The notes beneath the pieces are model-generated. The model worked only from the letters and a program-made list of their open reading frames with translations. It searched no databases and was not told the origin of the DNA. The translations under genes and the position numbers were made by a program. From Candidatus Izemoplasma sp. (lineage in GTDB: Bacteria; Bacillota_I; Bacilli_A; Izemoplasmatales; Izemoplasmataceae), in contig JAIPGE010000024.1 of NCBI GenBank assembly GCA_021736285.1, positions 1 through 12,201 on the forward strand: a stretch of 12,201 bases of DNA, in the 5' to 3' direction. Every line of letters starts with the position of its first letter. The stretch's first letter is position 1. Shown here piece by piece: positions 6,712-12,201 of the stretch.

Positions 6712-7006
6712 AGCGTTTTATGATGCAATTGAAAATAATCCTCGAGTAATTACTTATTGGCACACAAAGTGGTGTCCTGATTGTTTTGCAATTAAACCAC
6801 ACTTACCGAAGTTACAAGAAACCTTTAGTGACTTTGTTTTTTTAGATATTGATCGTGACAAACTAATTGATTTAGCAAAACATTTAGAAATTTATGGAAT
6901 TCCCAGTTTTATTATTTTTAAAGATGGTGACGAGAAAAGTCGCTTGGTAAATAAGCAACGTAAAACATATGATGAAGTTAAAACATTTATTGAAACAAAT
7001 AGGTAG
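6689..7006 (+). CDS. Thioredoxin-family protein with WCPDC active site (YtpP-like)
   Basis: This is a small cytosolic thiol-disulfide oxidoreductase of 105 residues with the thioredoxin fold. The active site is WCPDC (28-32), not the usual WCGPC, and the cis-proline is in YGIPSF (69-74). The start is ambiguous: AAGGAG (6671-6676) is 12 bases from the ATG at 6689, 3 from that at 6680 and 0 from that at 6677. I chose 6689 because it gives MKKITTLKAF, a normal thioredoxin N-terminus. The gene overlaps the preceding acidic-tail gene by 23 bases in another frame and lies 15 bases before the SftA-like translocase. In B. subtilis the thioredoxin-like ytpP is in the same cluster as sftA (ytpS), which supports the YtpP-like label. 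Its redox partner is unknown. Confidence 0.88.
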   Translation: MKKITTLKAFYDAIENNPRVITYWHTKWCPDCFAIKPHLPKLQETFSDFVFLDIDRDKLIDLAKHLEIYGIPSFIIFKDGDEKSRLVNKQRKTYDEVKTFIETNR

Positions 7007-7011
7007 TACCC

Positions 7012-7017
7012 GGGGGG
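7012..7017 (+). promoter_or_regulatory. Unusual all-G ribosome binding site of the DNA translocase gene
   Basis: The only SD candidate is GGGGGG, inside CCCGGGGGGATCG, a striking GC patch in this AT-rich DNA. It can pair with the CCUCC of 16S rRNA only by using a G-U pair. Two consecutive ATGs follow, at 7022 (4-base gap) and 7025 (7-base gap); the second is better spaced. Confidence 0.5.
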
Positions 7018-7021
7018 ATCG

Positions 7022-9016
7022 ATGATGTTTTTTAAACGTAAAAAGAAATTGGTTGTAACAGAACGGTCTAAAGACACCGTTCCTTTTGAAATACCTGAAA
7101 TCATAGAAGTAAAAGCCCCTTATGAAAGTGAAAATTTTGTGAGCCCAATTTTTGGTCGAAAAGTTAAGGATGATGTCGTTATTCCTAACCCGTTTACACG
7201 AGAAGGGGATGTCGATTTACGGTTTGATAGTTTTCGAACAAAACCAAAGATGACCAAAGAAGAAATGGTGAAACGCTACGGGACTGCTTATCCTGAATTT
7301 GATTTGGTTAAAGGTCGTAATCTAAAAGAAGCAATGGATGATCAAACCAAACGGAAAGAAACCAAATCAAGAGCAAATCACACAGCACCGTTAGAAGAAG
7401 AACAAGATACACGATCAAGTACACAACAATACAGTAAAGAAAAACGAACCAATATCACTGATTTCTTTGATCAAAAACAACAAGATAAAACAGAACAATA
7501 TCATAAAGAAGAGCCAGAAAATAAAGAAGATGTCTCAAATGAATCTGTTGAAATACGGGAACCAAGTCCAAAACCACATCAAGAAAGCGTTACAACAAAA
7601 CCTTCAACTAAAAAATATAAGTTACCAACAATTGATTTGTTACAAGTACCAAAAAAACAAGTAACCAACAATGGTGAATGGTTAAATAAACAAATTGATA
7701 TTTTGAATCAAACATTTGAAGAATTTAACATTGGTGCCACAGTCAAAAAATATACCAAAGGACCTACCGTAACACGTTATGAAATTGCTTTAGACAAAGG
7801 TGTTAATGTCAAAAAAATTACTGGTATAGCCGATAATATAAAAATGGCACTTGCAGCAAAAGAGATTCGGTTAGAAGCTCCAATCCCAGGTAAAAACACT
7901 GTTGGTATTGAAGTCCCTAACGAAAAAGCTGATATTGTTCATTTTTATGATGTGCTTCGTAAAGATGCATTTATTAATGCAAGTGACCCACTTACCGTTG
8001 CGTTGGGTATAGATATTGATGGTATCGGTGTCTTTACGTCAATCAGAAAAATGCCACATGGTCTCGTTGCAGGGGCAACAGGTAGTGGGAAAAGTGTTTG
8101 CATAAATACCATATTAATGAGTTTATTGTTTCGTTATACACCAGATGAACTCAAGTTATTGTTAATTGATCCCAAAATGGTTGAACTTAGTGTATATAAC
8201 GATTTGCCCCATCTAATTACCCCAGTTATTACCGATCCAAAAGTCGCAATGGCAGGCTTAAAGTGGGTTGTAGATGAGATGGACAATCGCTTTGATACAT
8301 TTGCCAAATATCATGTAAGAGACATTGTTGCTTACAATAAATATGCGGAAACAGATGAGCTGGAACAAATGCCATATATCGTGATTGTTGTTGATGAACT
8401 TGCTGATTTAATGATGGTCTCATCATCTAATGTTGAAGATGCAATCATGCGCTTAACTCAAAAAGCTAGAGCGTGTGGTATTCATTTAATTATTGCCACA
8501 CAACGACCAAGTACCGACGTTGTTAAAGGAACAATTAAATCGAACATTCCAACTAGAATAGCATTTATGGTCTCTTCACATGTTGATTCAATGACGATTA
8601 TAGATAGTTCAGGTGCGGATAAATTACTCGGTCGAGGCGATATGTTATTTGTTGAAAGTGGAAAACCACATCACCGTGTACAAGGTGCTTTTATTTCTGA
8701 TGAAGACATCCGAACAGTTACAAACTTTATCCGAAAACAACGCAAAAGTGATTACTTATTTGATGAAGATAGTCTGATTAGAAAAGTAACCACCGAAGTT
8801 GAGGCTGATGATTTAATCAAACCAGTCGCTTATTTTGTTGTAGATGAAGCGGCCGCATCAATAAATAAGATTTCAAAAGAATTTAAAATTGGGTTTAACC
8901 GAGCCCAAAACATTGTTGAAACACTCTTTGATATGGGGATTGTTTCAGATAATGTAGGATCACGGGCTCGTGATGTGCTGGTGACAAGAGAAGAACTCGA
9001 TGAATTATTTAACTAA
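7022..9016 (+). CDS. sftA: FtsK/SpoIIIE-family DNA translocase, SftA-like (no membrane segments)
   Basis: This is a hexameric ATP-driven double-stranded DNA pump. The 664-residue protein has no transmembrane helices, unlike FtsK and SpoIIIE. Its N-terminus holds a conserved-looking SPIFG motif (41-45), then a low-complexity, charged, Gln-rich linker (about 100-200). The motor spans about 205-575: the alpha/beta domain, Walker A GATGSGKS (351-358), Walker B IVIVVDEL (453-460), and ATQRPSTDVVKG...NIPTRIAF (492-515). A winged-helix gamma domain ends the protein (about 601-664, EFKIGFNRAQNIVETL...SRARDVLV), predicted to read polar DNA motifs. Lack of membrane segments and the upstream thioredoxin match B. 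subtilis SftA, which moves DNA away from the closing septum before division completes; SftA is longer (about 950 residues), so the linker here is shorter. Assignment to FtsK/SpoIIIE is certain; the SftA subtype is likely. Confidence 0.93.
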   Translation: MMFFKRKKKLVVTERSKDTVPFEIPEIIEVKAPYESENFVSPIFGRKVKDDVVIPNPFTREGDVDLRFDSFRTKPKMTKEEMVKRYGTAYPEFDLVKGRNLKEAMDDQTKRKETKSRANHTAPLEEEQDTRSSTQQYSKEKRTNITDFFDQKQQDKTEQYHKEEPENKEDVSNESVEIREPSPKPHQESVTTKPSTKKYKLPTIDLLQVPKKQVTNNGEWLNKQIDILNQTFEEFNIGATVKKYTKGPTVTRYEIALDKGVNVKKITGIADNIKMALAAKEIRLEAPIPGKNTVGIEVPNEKADIVHFYDVLRKDAFINASDPLTVALGIDIDGIGVFTSIRKMPHGLVAGATGSGKSVCINTILMSLLFRYTPDELKLLLIDPKMVELSVYNDLPHLITPVITDPKVAMAGLKWVVDEMDNRFDTFAKYHVRDIVAYNKYAETDELEQMPYIVIVVDELADLMMVSSSNVEDAIMRLTQKARACGIHLIIATQRPSTDVVKGTIKSNIPTRIAFMVSSHVDSMTIIDSSGADKLLGRGDMLFVESGKPHHRVQGAFISDEDIRTVTNFIRKQRKSDYLFDEDSLIRKVTTEVEADDLIKPVAYFVVDEAAASINKISKEFKIGFNRAQNIVETLFDMGIVSDNVGSRARDVLVTREELDELFN

Positions 9017-9028
9017 GGGGATGAAAGC

Positions 9029-9856
9029 ATGAATCCAGAACTAGAATTTGATGATGCAACAAAAGAGCGATTAACTGATATAAAATATTTACGTAGTAAA
9101 TTAAAACGCAAGGTTCCGTTTGTTTTGGCAATTATTGTGATTCACAGAATCTTGGTATTTATTGATCCACACCAAGATTTCAATCCAACATTTACCATGG
9201 TATTTGATTTATTGGTTGGTATCACTGCGGTACTTGCATTGACTTATTTATTATTTGATCATGTGATGAAAGAAATTGATTTAGAACGTCCATTATCACA
9301 CCGCTTATATAAATTGTTTCATGGTGTATTAGATTATATTGTCATTATTCCGTATTTGGTGTTTGTGGTCACAGTGATGAACATGTTTGTCTTTAGTTTT
9401 TCACCAATTAGTGGGACTTCAATGGCACCGAGTTACGCGGACGATGAAGCTGTTATTTTTTCACATCTAGCAAATGATTATGAACGATATGATGTGATTA
9501 TCTTGTATGAAGAGAGTTTAACTGATCCATATCTAATTAAACGTGTTATTGGGTTGCCCGGTGAAACCGTTGAGATCAAATTAGGACGGGTTTATATCGA
9601 TGGCATTTTACTAGCTGAACCCTATATAGATGATGCGGTTGTTGAGACCACTTGTGTCCAGACAAATGGTTCGAGTTGTACCTTTGTTGTTGGTGAAGAT
9701 GAATATTTTGTGTTAGGAGATAACCGAGATGGACAAGCCTTACCATCAGAAAGAAGTGGCTATTCAGTTGATTCTAGAACGTTTGGTATGGTTGAAAAAC
9801 AAAATATTTTTGGAAAAGTTATTTTCCAATTTCGCGATTTTAATGTGCTGAACTAG
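9029..9856 (+). CDS. lepB: Signal peptidase I with extra N-terminal membrane segments
   Basis: This membrane-bound Ser/Lys protease removes signal peptides from exported proteins. Catalytic motifs: Ser131 in SGTSMAP (128-134), Lys171 in LIKRVIGLPGE (169-179), and GDNRD (230-234) with SVDSRTFG (246-253). At 275 residues it is much longer than typical Gram-positive enzymes (170-200, one anchor). It has three predicted membrane segments: about 28-46, 55-76 and 101-124; only the last is the usual anchor before the catalytic domain. Two further oddities: about 11 residues (GQALPSERSGY) split the normally compact GDNRxxSxDSR box, and two cysteines (Cys209, Cys217), the only ones in the protein, sit in the extracellular domain where they could form a disulfide. 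The ribosome binding site AAGGGG (9015-9020) overlaps the upstream stop. The family is certain; the odd architecture needs comparison. Confidence 0.93.
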   Translation: MNPELEFDDATKERLTDIKYLRSKLKRKVPFVLAIIVIHRILVFIDPHQDFNPTFTMVFDLLVGITAVLALTYLLFDHVMKEIDLERPLSHRLYKLFHGVLDYIVIIPYLVFVVTVMNMFVFSFSPISGTSMAPSYADDEAVIFSHLANDYERYDVIILYEESLTDPYLIKRVIGLPGETVEIKLGRVYIDGILLAEPYIDDAVVETTCVQTNGSSCTFVVGEDEYFVLGDNRDGQALPSERSGYSVDSRTFGMVEKQNIFGKVIFQFRDFNVLN

Positions 9857-9865
9857 GTGAGCAAA

Positions 9866-10726
9866 ATGAAACAAATTCAATGGTATCCTGGTCATATGGC
9901 CAAAACGAAACGGCAATTAAAAGAAAAGATGAAACAAATTGATGTGGTACTCGAACTAGTTGATGCGAGAGTACCTTTTTCGTCTATGAATCCGATTATC
10001 AAAGACATTATCAATAAAACCAAACGTGTTATTGTCATGAATAAAGCAGACCTTGCAGATCAGGCACATATTGATATGTGGCAAACGTATTTTACCTCTA
10101 AAAACATCCCATCAATTTCTGTCAATGCTCAACATCAAAAGACAATATCAACAATCTATCAACTCTTAGATGATGTAACAAAAGACATGAAAGCAAAAGC
10201 CCATAAAAGAGGCATTGATGAACCAATCATTCGTGTTATGATTGTCGGAATTCCAAATGTTGGAAAATCAACATTTATTAATAAACTCGCTGGAAAAAAG
10301 AAGTTGAAAATAGGGGATAAACCTGGTGTTACTAGACAAACACAGTTTATTACAGTTACAAAAGGCTTAGAAATTATGGATACCCCAGGGATATTATGGC
10401 CGAAGTTTGACGATGAAAAAACTGCGTTGAAACTTGCCTTAATTGGTTCAATTAAAGACAGTATTTTACCAATTGATAATGTTGTTATTTATGGTCTTAA
10501 TTATTTGATAACACATAAGTTAAAAAAACTAGAAGAACACTATAATATTACTGTGACTGATGATATCGTTGATGTATTGGATCAAATTGGCCGGAGTCGT
10601 GGTTGTATTCAACGCGGGAATGAAATTGATTATGAACGGGTGTATTATTTATTTTTGCATGACATAAGACACATGGCGTTTGGACCGATTTGTTTGGATG
10701 AGGTGAGTGAAATTGAGACAGTATGA
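9866..10726 (+). CDS. rbgA: Ribosome biogenesis GTPase RbgA (YlqF)
   Basis: RbgA is a circularly permuted GTPase needed for late 50S subunit maturation. Motif order is the diagnostic G4-G5-G1-G2-G3: WYPGHMAK (6-13), DARVP (33-37), NKAD (59-62), P-loop GIPNVGKST (128-136), PGVTRQTQ (153-160) and DTPGILWPK (172-180), then a helical C-terminal domain. I chose the ATG at 9866 (286 residues): AGGTGA (9855-9860) lies 5 bases upstream, and MKQIQWYPGHM is the usual RbgA start. A GTG at 9857, abutting the lepB stop, would add three residues but falls inside that SD. The gene overlaps rnhB slightly, as in the conserved rbgA-rnhB pair of Bacillota. Confidence 0.96.
   Translation: MKQIQWYPGHMAKTKRQLKEKMKQIDVVLELVDARVPFSSMNPIIKDIINKTKRVIVMNKADLADQAHIDMWQTYFTSKNIPSISVNAQHQKTISTIYQLLDDVTKDMKAKAHKRGIDEPIIRVMIVGIPNVGKSTFINKLAGKKKLKIGDKPGVTRQTQFITVTKGLEIMDTPGILWPKFDDEKTALKLALIGSIKDSILPIDNVVIYGLNYLITHKLKKLEEHYNITVTDDIVDVLDQIGRSRGCIQRGNEIDYERVYYLFLHDIRHMAFGPICLDEVSEIETV
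10701..10715 (+). promoter_or_regulatory. Ribosome binding site deciding a TTG start for rnhB
   Basis: AGGTGA (10701-10706) lies directly against a GTG at 10707, too close to be used, but 6 bases before an in-frame TTG at 10713. The same AGGTGAG sequence precedes rbgA with a similar gap. TTG is therefore the more likely start. Confidence 0.6.
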
Positions 10727-11333
10727 AACAGCGTACTATCAAAAGGGCTATCATTTAATTGCCGGTACAGACGAAGTCGGAAGAGGACCACTAGCTGGTC
10801 CTGTTGTGGCAAGCGCAGTGATGTTAGATCCTGATCATCCGATTGAAGGCTTGAATGATTCAAAACAATTAAGCGCTAAAAAACGTGATGTTTTATTTGA
10901 TGAAATTTATAACAAAGCCAAAGCAATTGCGACTGTCTTTATTTCACCAGAAGAGATTGATCAAATTAATATTTATCAAGCAAGTAAAAAGGCAATGACA
11001 ACAGCTATCTTAAACCTCGATAAAACACCAGAAGTTATTTTAAGTGATGCGATGCCTTTATCCATTGATAACATCATCAATGAATCAATAATTAAAGGAG
11101 ATTCAAAGAGCGAAAGTATTGCGGCTGCAAGTATTATTGCAAAAGTGAGTCGTGACCGCTACATGATCAATATTGCAAAGACTTATCCCAAGTATGGATT
11201 TGAAAAACATAAAGGTTATCCGACGAAACAACACTTAGACGCGATAAAGCAATATGGGATTACTCCTATCCATCGCAAAAGTTATCAACCCGTCAAGGAT
11301 GCGATAAACAAACAAATACAATTAGATATTTAA
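10713..11333 (+). CDS. rnhB: Ribonuclease HII
   Basis: This enzyme cleaves RNA embedded in DNA duplexes, including single misincorporated ribonucleotides. It is 206 residues from the TTG start. The DEDD active site is visible: Asp20 and Glu21 in GTDEVGRGPLAGPV, Asp112 in LSDAMPL, and Asp130 in IKGDSKSESIAAASIIAKVSRD. GLNDSKQLS (46-54) and the C-terminal YPTKQHLDAIKQYG...HRKSY block are also typical. It lacks the roughly 70-residue N-terminal extension of B. subtilis RnhB and begins at the equivalent of YERLARNKG. It overlaps rbgA by 14 bases and is the last gene of the operon, with a terminator starting at its stop codon. A GTG at 10707 is an alternative start adding two residues. Confidence 0.95.
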   Translation: MRQYETAYYQKGYHLIAGTDEVGRGPLAGPVVASAVMLDPDHPIEGLNDSKQLSAKKRDVLFDEIYNKAKAIATVFISPEEIDQINIYQASKKAMTTAILNLDKTPEVILSDAMPLSIDNIINESIIKGDSKSESIAAASIIAKVSRDRYMINIAKTYPKYGFEKHKGYPTKQHLDAIKQYGITPIHRKSYQPVKDAINKQIQLDI

Positions 11334-11352
11334 GCCCTTTAGGGCTTTTTTT
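11332..11352 (+). terminator. Rho-independent terminator of the operon ending with rnhB
   Basis: Stem AAGCCC (11332-11337) / GGGCTT (11342-11347), loop TTTA, then a run of T to 11352. The stem begins within the rnhB stop codon. Confidence 0.92.
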
Positions 11353-11443
11353 CTTATCTTTATAAATACGTATATTCGATATGGATGACTAACTAAAATT
11401 CAAAATACGAACAAGTCCTTTTCTTTTTGTACAATTCATTTCA

Positions 11444-11452
11444 TGATATACT
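11444..11452 (+). promoter_or_regulatory. Candidate promoter of the DUF1858 gene
   Basis: An extended -10, TGA-TATACT (11444-11452), has no good -35 (TTTTTG at 11424-11429 with a 17-base spacer). The gene follows a terminator by more than 100 bases and so needs its own promoter. A second AT-rich possibility, TATATAA at 11454-11460, is less well placed. An 8-base palindrome ATACGTAT (11366-11373) lies further upstream, of unknown meaning. Confidence 0.45.
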
Positions 11453-11480
11453 GTATATAAGATAGAATGTAGGTGGAAAC

Positions 11481-11705
11481 GTGAAAATAATAAAAAAAAG
11501 CACATCCATTTTTGACCTTGTTAAAGCTTATCCAGATATTAAAGAGATTATGGTTGAACTTGGGTTCAAGGATTTAACAAAACCAGGAATGTTACAAACA
11601 GCGGGTCGAATTATGACCTTAGAAAAAGGATCAAAGATGAAACATATTCCAATGAAGCAAATTATTGATGTCTTTCAAAACCATGGCTATCAATTGATTG
11701 ATTAA
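11481..11705 (+). CDS. Stand-alone DUF1858 domain protein
   Basis: This 74-residue protein starts at GTG, with AGGTGG (11471-11476) four bases upstream. The whole length matches the DUF1858-type unit: STSIFDLVKAYPDIKEIMVELGF (8-30), then KPGMLQTAGRIMTLEKGSKM (34-53) and a C-terminal helix. The same arrangement occurs at the N-terminus of larger DUF438/hemerythrin-PAS proteins of anaerobes, where the linked KPGML...GR.MT..KG.KM segment is also found; here it stands alone and no such partner is adjacent. No cysteine is present, so it is unlikely to bind a metal cluster by itself. It is transcribed alone or read through toward guaC; no good terminator follows it. Function unknown. Confidence 0.85.
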   Translation: MKIIKKSTSIFDLVKAYPDIKEIMVELGFKDLTKPGMLQTAGRIMTLEKGSKMKHIPMKQIIDVFQNHGYQLID

Positions 11706-11710
11706 TTCTT

Positions 11711-11724
11711 TGAGACATGTTTCA
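11711..11724. promoter_or_regulatory. Near-perfect palindrome upstream of the guaC promoter
   Basis: TGAGACATGTTTCA is a 14-base palindrome with one mismatched pair (G with T), lying just upstream of the -35 region of guaC. It could be a repressor site. As RNA it would be a weak 5-bp hairpin followed by TTTATTTTTT, so a poor terminator for the DUF1858 gene is the alternative. Confidence 0.3.
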
Positions 11725-11730
11725 TTTATT

Positions 11731-11760
11731 TTTTCAACTTTAAAAAAGTTATGCTATAAT
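11731..11760 (+). promoter_or_regulatory. guaC promoter
   Basis: A consensus -10 TATAAT (11755-11760) with a TGC extension (11752-11754). The -35 is approximate (TTTTCA, 11731-11736, 18-base spacer). The predicted leader before the ATG is only about 35 bases, too short for a riboswitch, and contains a strong GAGGAGG ribosome binding site (11788-11794). Confidence 0.65.
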
Positions 11761-11801
11761 AGACTGTAGTGAATTTTTTAATCTGTTGAGGAGGCTTATT
11801 T

Positions 11802-12201
11802 ATGCGCATGGAAAGTGACATTAAATTAGATTTTAAAGATGTTTTAATTCGTCCGAAACGATCCAATTTATCTAGTCGAAAAGAAGTGAGTTTAAAACGT
11901 ACGTATACGTTTAAATACAGTCATAAGGAGTGGACTGGCATCCCTGTTATGACCGCAAATATGGATGGTGTTGGAACACTTGAGATGGCTGAAGAGTTAC
12001 AAAAGAGACAAGTGTTTACCTGTTTGGTAAAAAGTTATGATGAAACACACTTTAAAGGGTTTAATATTAATCCTGATTATGTGGCACTAAGTACAGGAAT
12101 TTCAAAAAATGATTACAAACGTGTAAAAGCTATTTTGAAGCAACACCCGGAACTTTATTTTATTTGTATTGATGTGGCCAATGGCTATTCTGAAAAGTTT
12201 G
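11802..12201 (+). CDS. guaC: GMP reductase, E. coli-type, 3'-truncated by the window edge
   Basis: GMP reductase converts GMP to IMP and ammonia using NADPH, returning guanine nucleotides to the purine pool. Only the first 133 codons are present; the family is about 345 residues, so the catalytic cysteine loop lies outside. The visible N-terminus, LDFKDVLIRPKRSNLSSRKEV (9-29), ANMDGVGT (52-59) and ICIDVANGYSEKF (121-133), resembles E. coli GuaC closely and differs from the B. subtilis/Staphylococcus class, which begins FDYEDIQLIPNK. It belongs to the IMPDH/GMPR TIM-barrel family, and the DVLIRPKRS start separates it from IMP dehydrogenase. I chose the ATG at 11802, seven bases after GAGGAGG; a second ATG at 11808 is possible. 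It has its own promoter. Confidence 0.95.
   Translation, partial: MRMESDIKLDFKDVLIRPKRSNLSSRKEVSLKRTYTFKYSHKEWTGIPVMTANMDGVGTLEMAEELQKRQVFTCLVKSYDETHFKGFNINPDYVALSTGISKNDYKRVKAILKQHPELYFICIDVANGYSEKF

Noticed and set aside
7007..7027. Cloning-site-like sequence (CCCGGG and ATCGAT next to each other)
   Set aside because: It sits between a normal stop and a normal start with no vector sequence around it; chance and the G-run explain it.
10645..10863. Minus-strand ORFs antisense to the rbgA-rnhB junction
   Set aside because: They lie antisense to two well-defined genes, have no SD, and show no family motifs.
11761..11801. Purine or guanine riboswitch in the guaC leader
   Set aside because: The predicted leader is only about 35 bases and has none of the conserved purine-aptamer sequence.

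Overview
This is an AT-rich, densely coded bacterial chromosome segment of housekeeping genes. The gene families and order (ftsY-ylxM-ffh; a thioredoxin next to an SftA-like translocase; lepB-rbgA-rnhB), the AGGAGG-type ribosome binding sites and the promoter shapes point to a low-GC Bacillota member. The short, compact proteins would fit a walled or wall-less relative near Acholeplasma, Izemoplasma or Haloplasma, but this placement is an inference. TGA is a stop codon here (ylxM, rbgA) and Trp is TGG, so the mycoplasma code is not in use.

Layout. (1) 1-1931: topA, missing about its first 50 residues. (2) 1932-2307: a gap without a gene. Its second half looks like an independent small-RNA gene of about 115 nt, with its own promoter, three hairpins, C-rich single-stranded stretches and a terminator, followed by the ftsY promoter. 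(3) 2308-5007: the SRP operon ftsY-ylxM-ffh, closed by a strong hairpin terminator shared with a convergent gene. (4) 5032-5856, minus strand: a Cof-type HAD protein whose catalytic nucleophile Asp reads as Ala. (5) 5950-11333: a six-gene co-directional operon made of an unrecognised membrane-anchored protein, a thioredoxin with a WCPDC site, an SftA-like DNA translocase, an unusually large signal peptidase I, the ribosome-assembly GTPase RbgA and RNase HII, ended by a clear terminator. (6) 11481-11705: a stand-alone DUF1858 protein. (7) 11802-12201: the start of an E. coli-type GMP reductase.

How the genes fit together. SRP (Ffh), its receptor (FtsY) and YlxM deliver membrane and secreted proteins, and the signal peptidase from the next operon processes them. 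RbgA matures the 50S subunit, and RNase HII and topoisomerase I deal with RNA-DNA hybrids and supercoils. The SftA-like motor would clear chromosome ends from the division plane. All six putative promoters in the window carry a TGN extension upstream of the -10 box. The items most worth a second look are the small-RNA candidate before ftsY, the HAD protein with an altered active site, the enlarged signal peptidase, the unknown operon-leading membrane protein and the E. coli-type GMP reductase. No mobile element, CRISPR array, tRNA or rRNA was seen.
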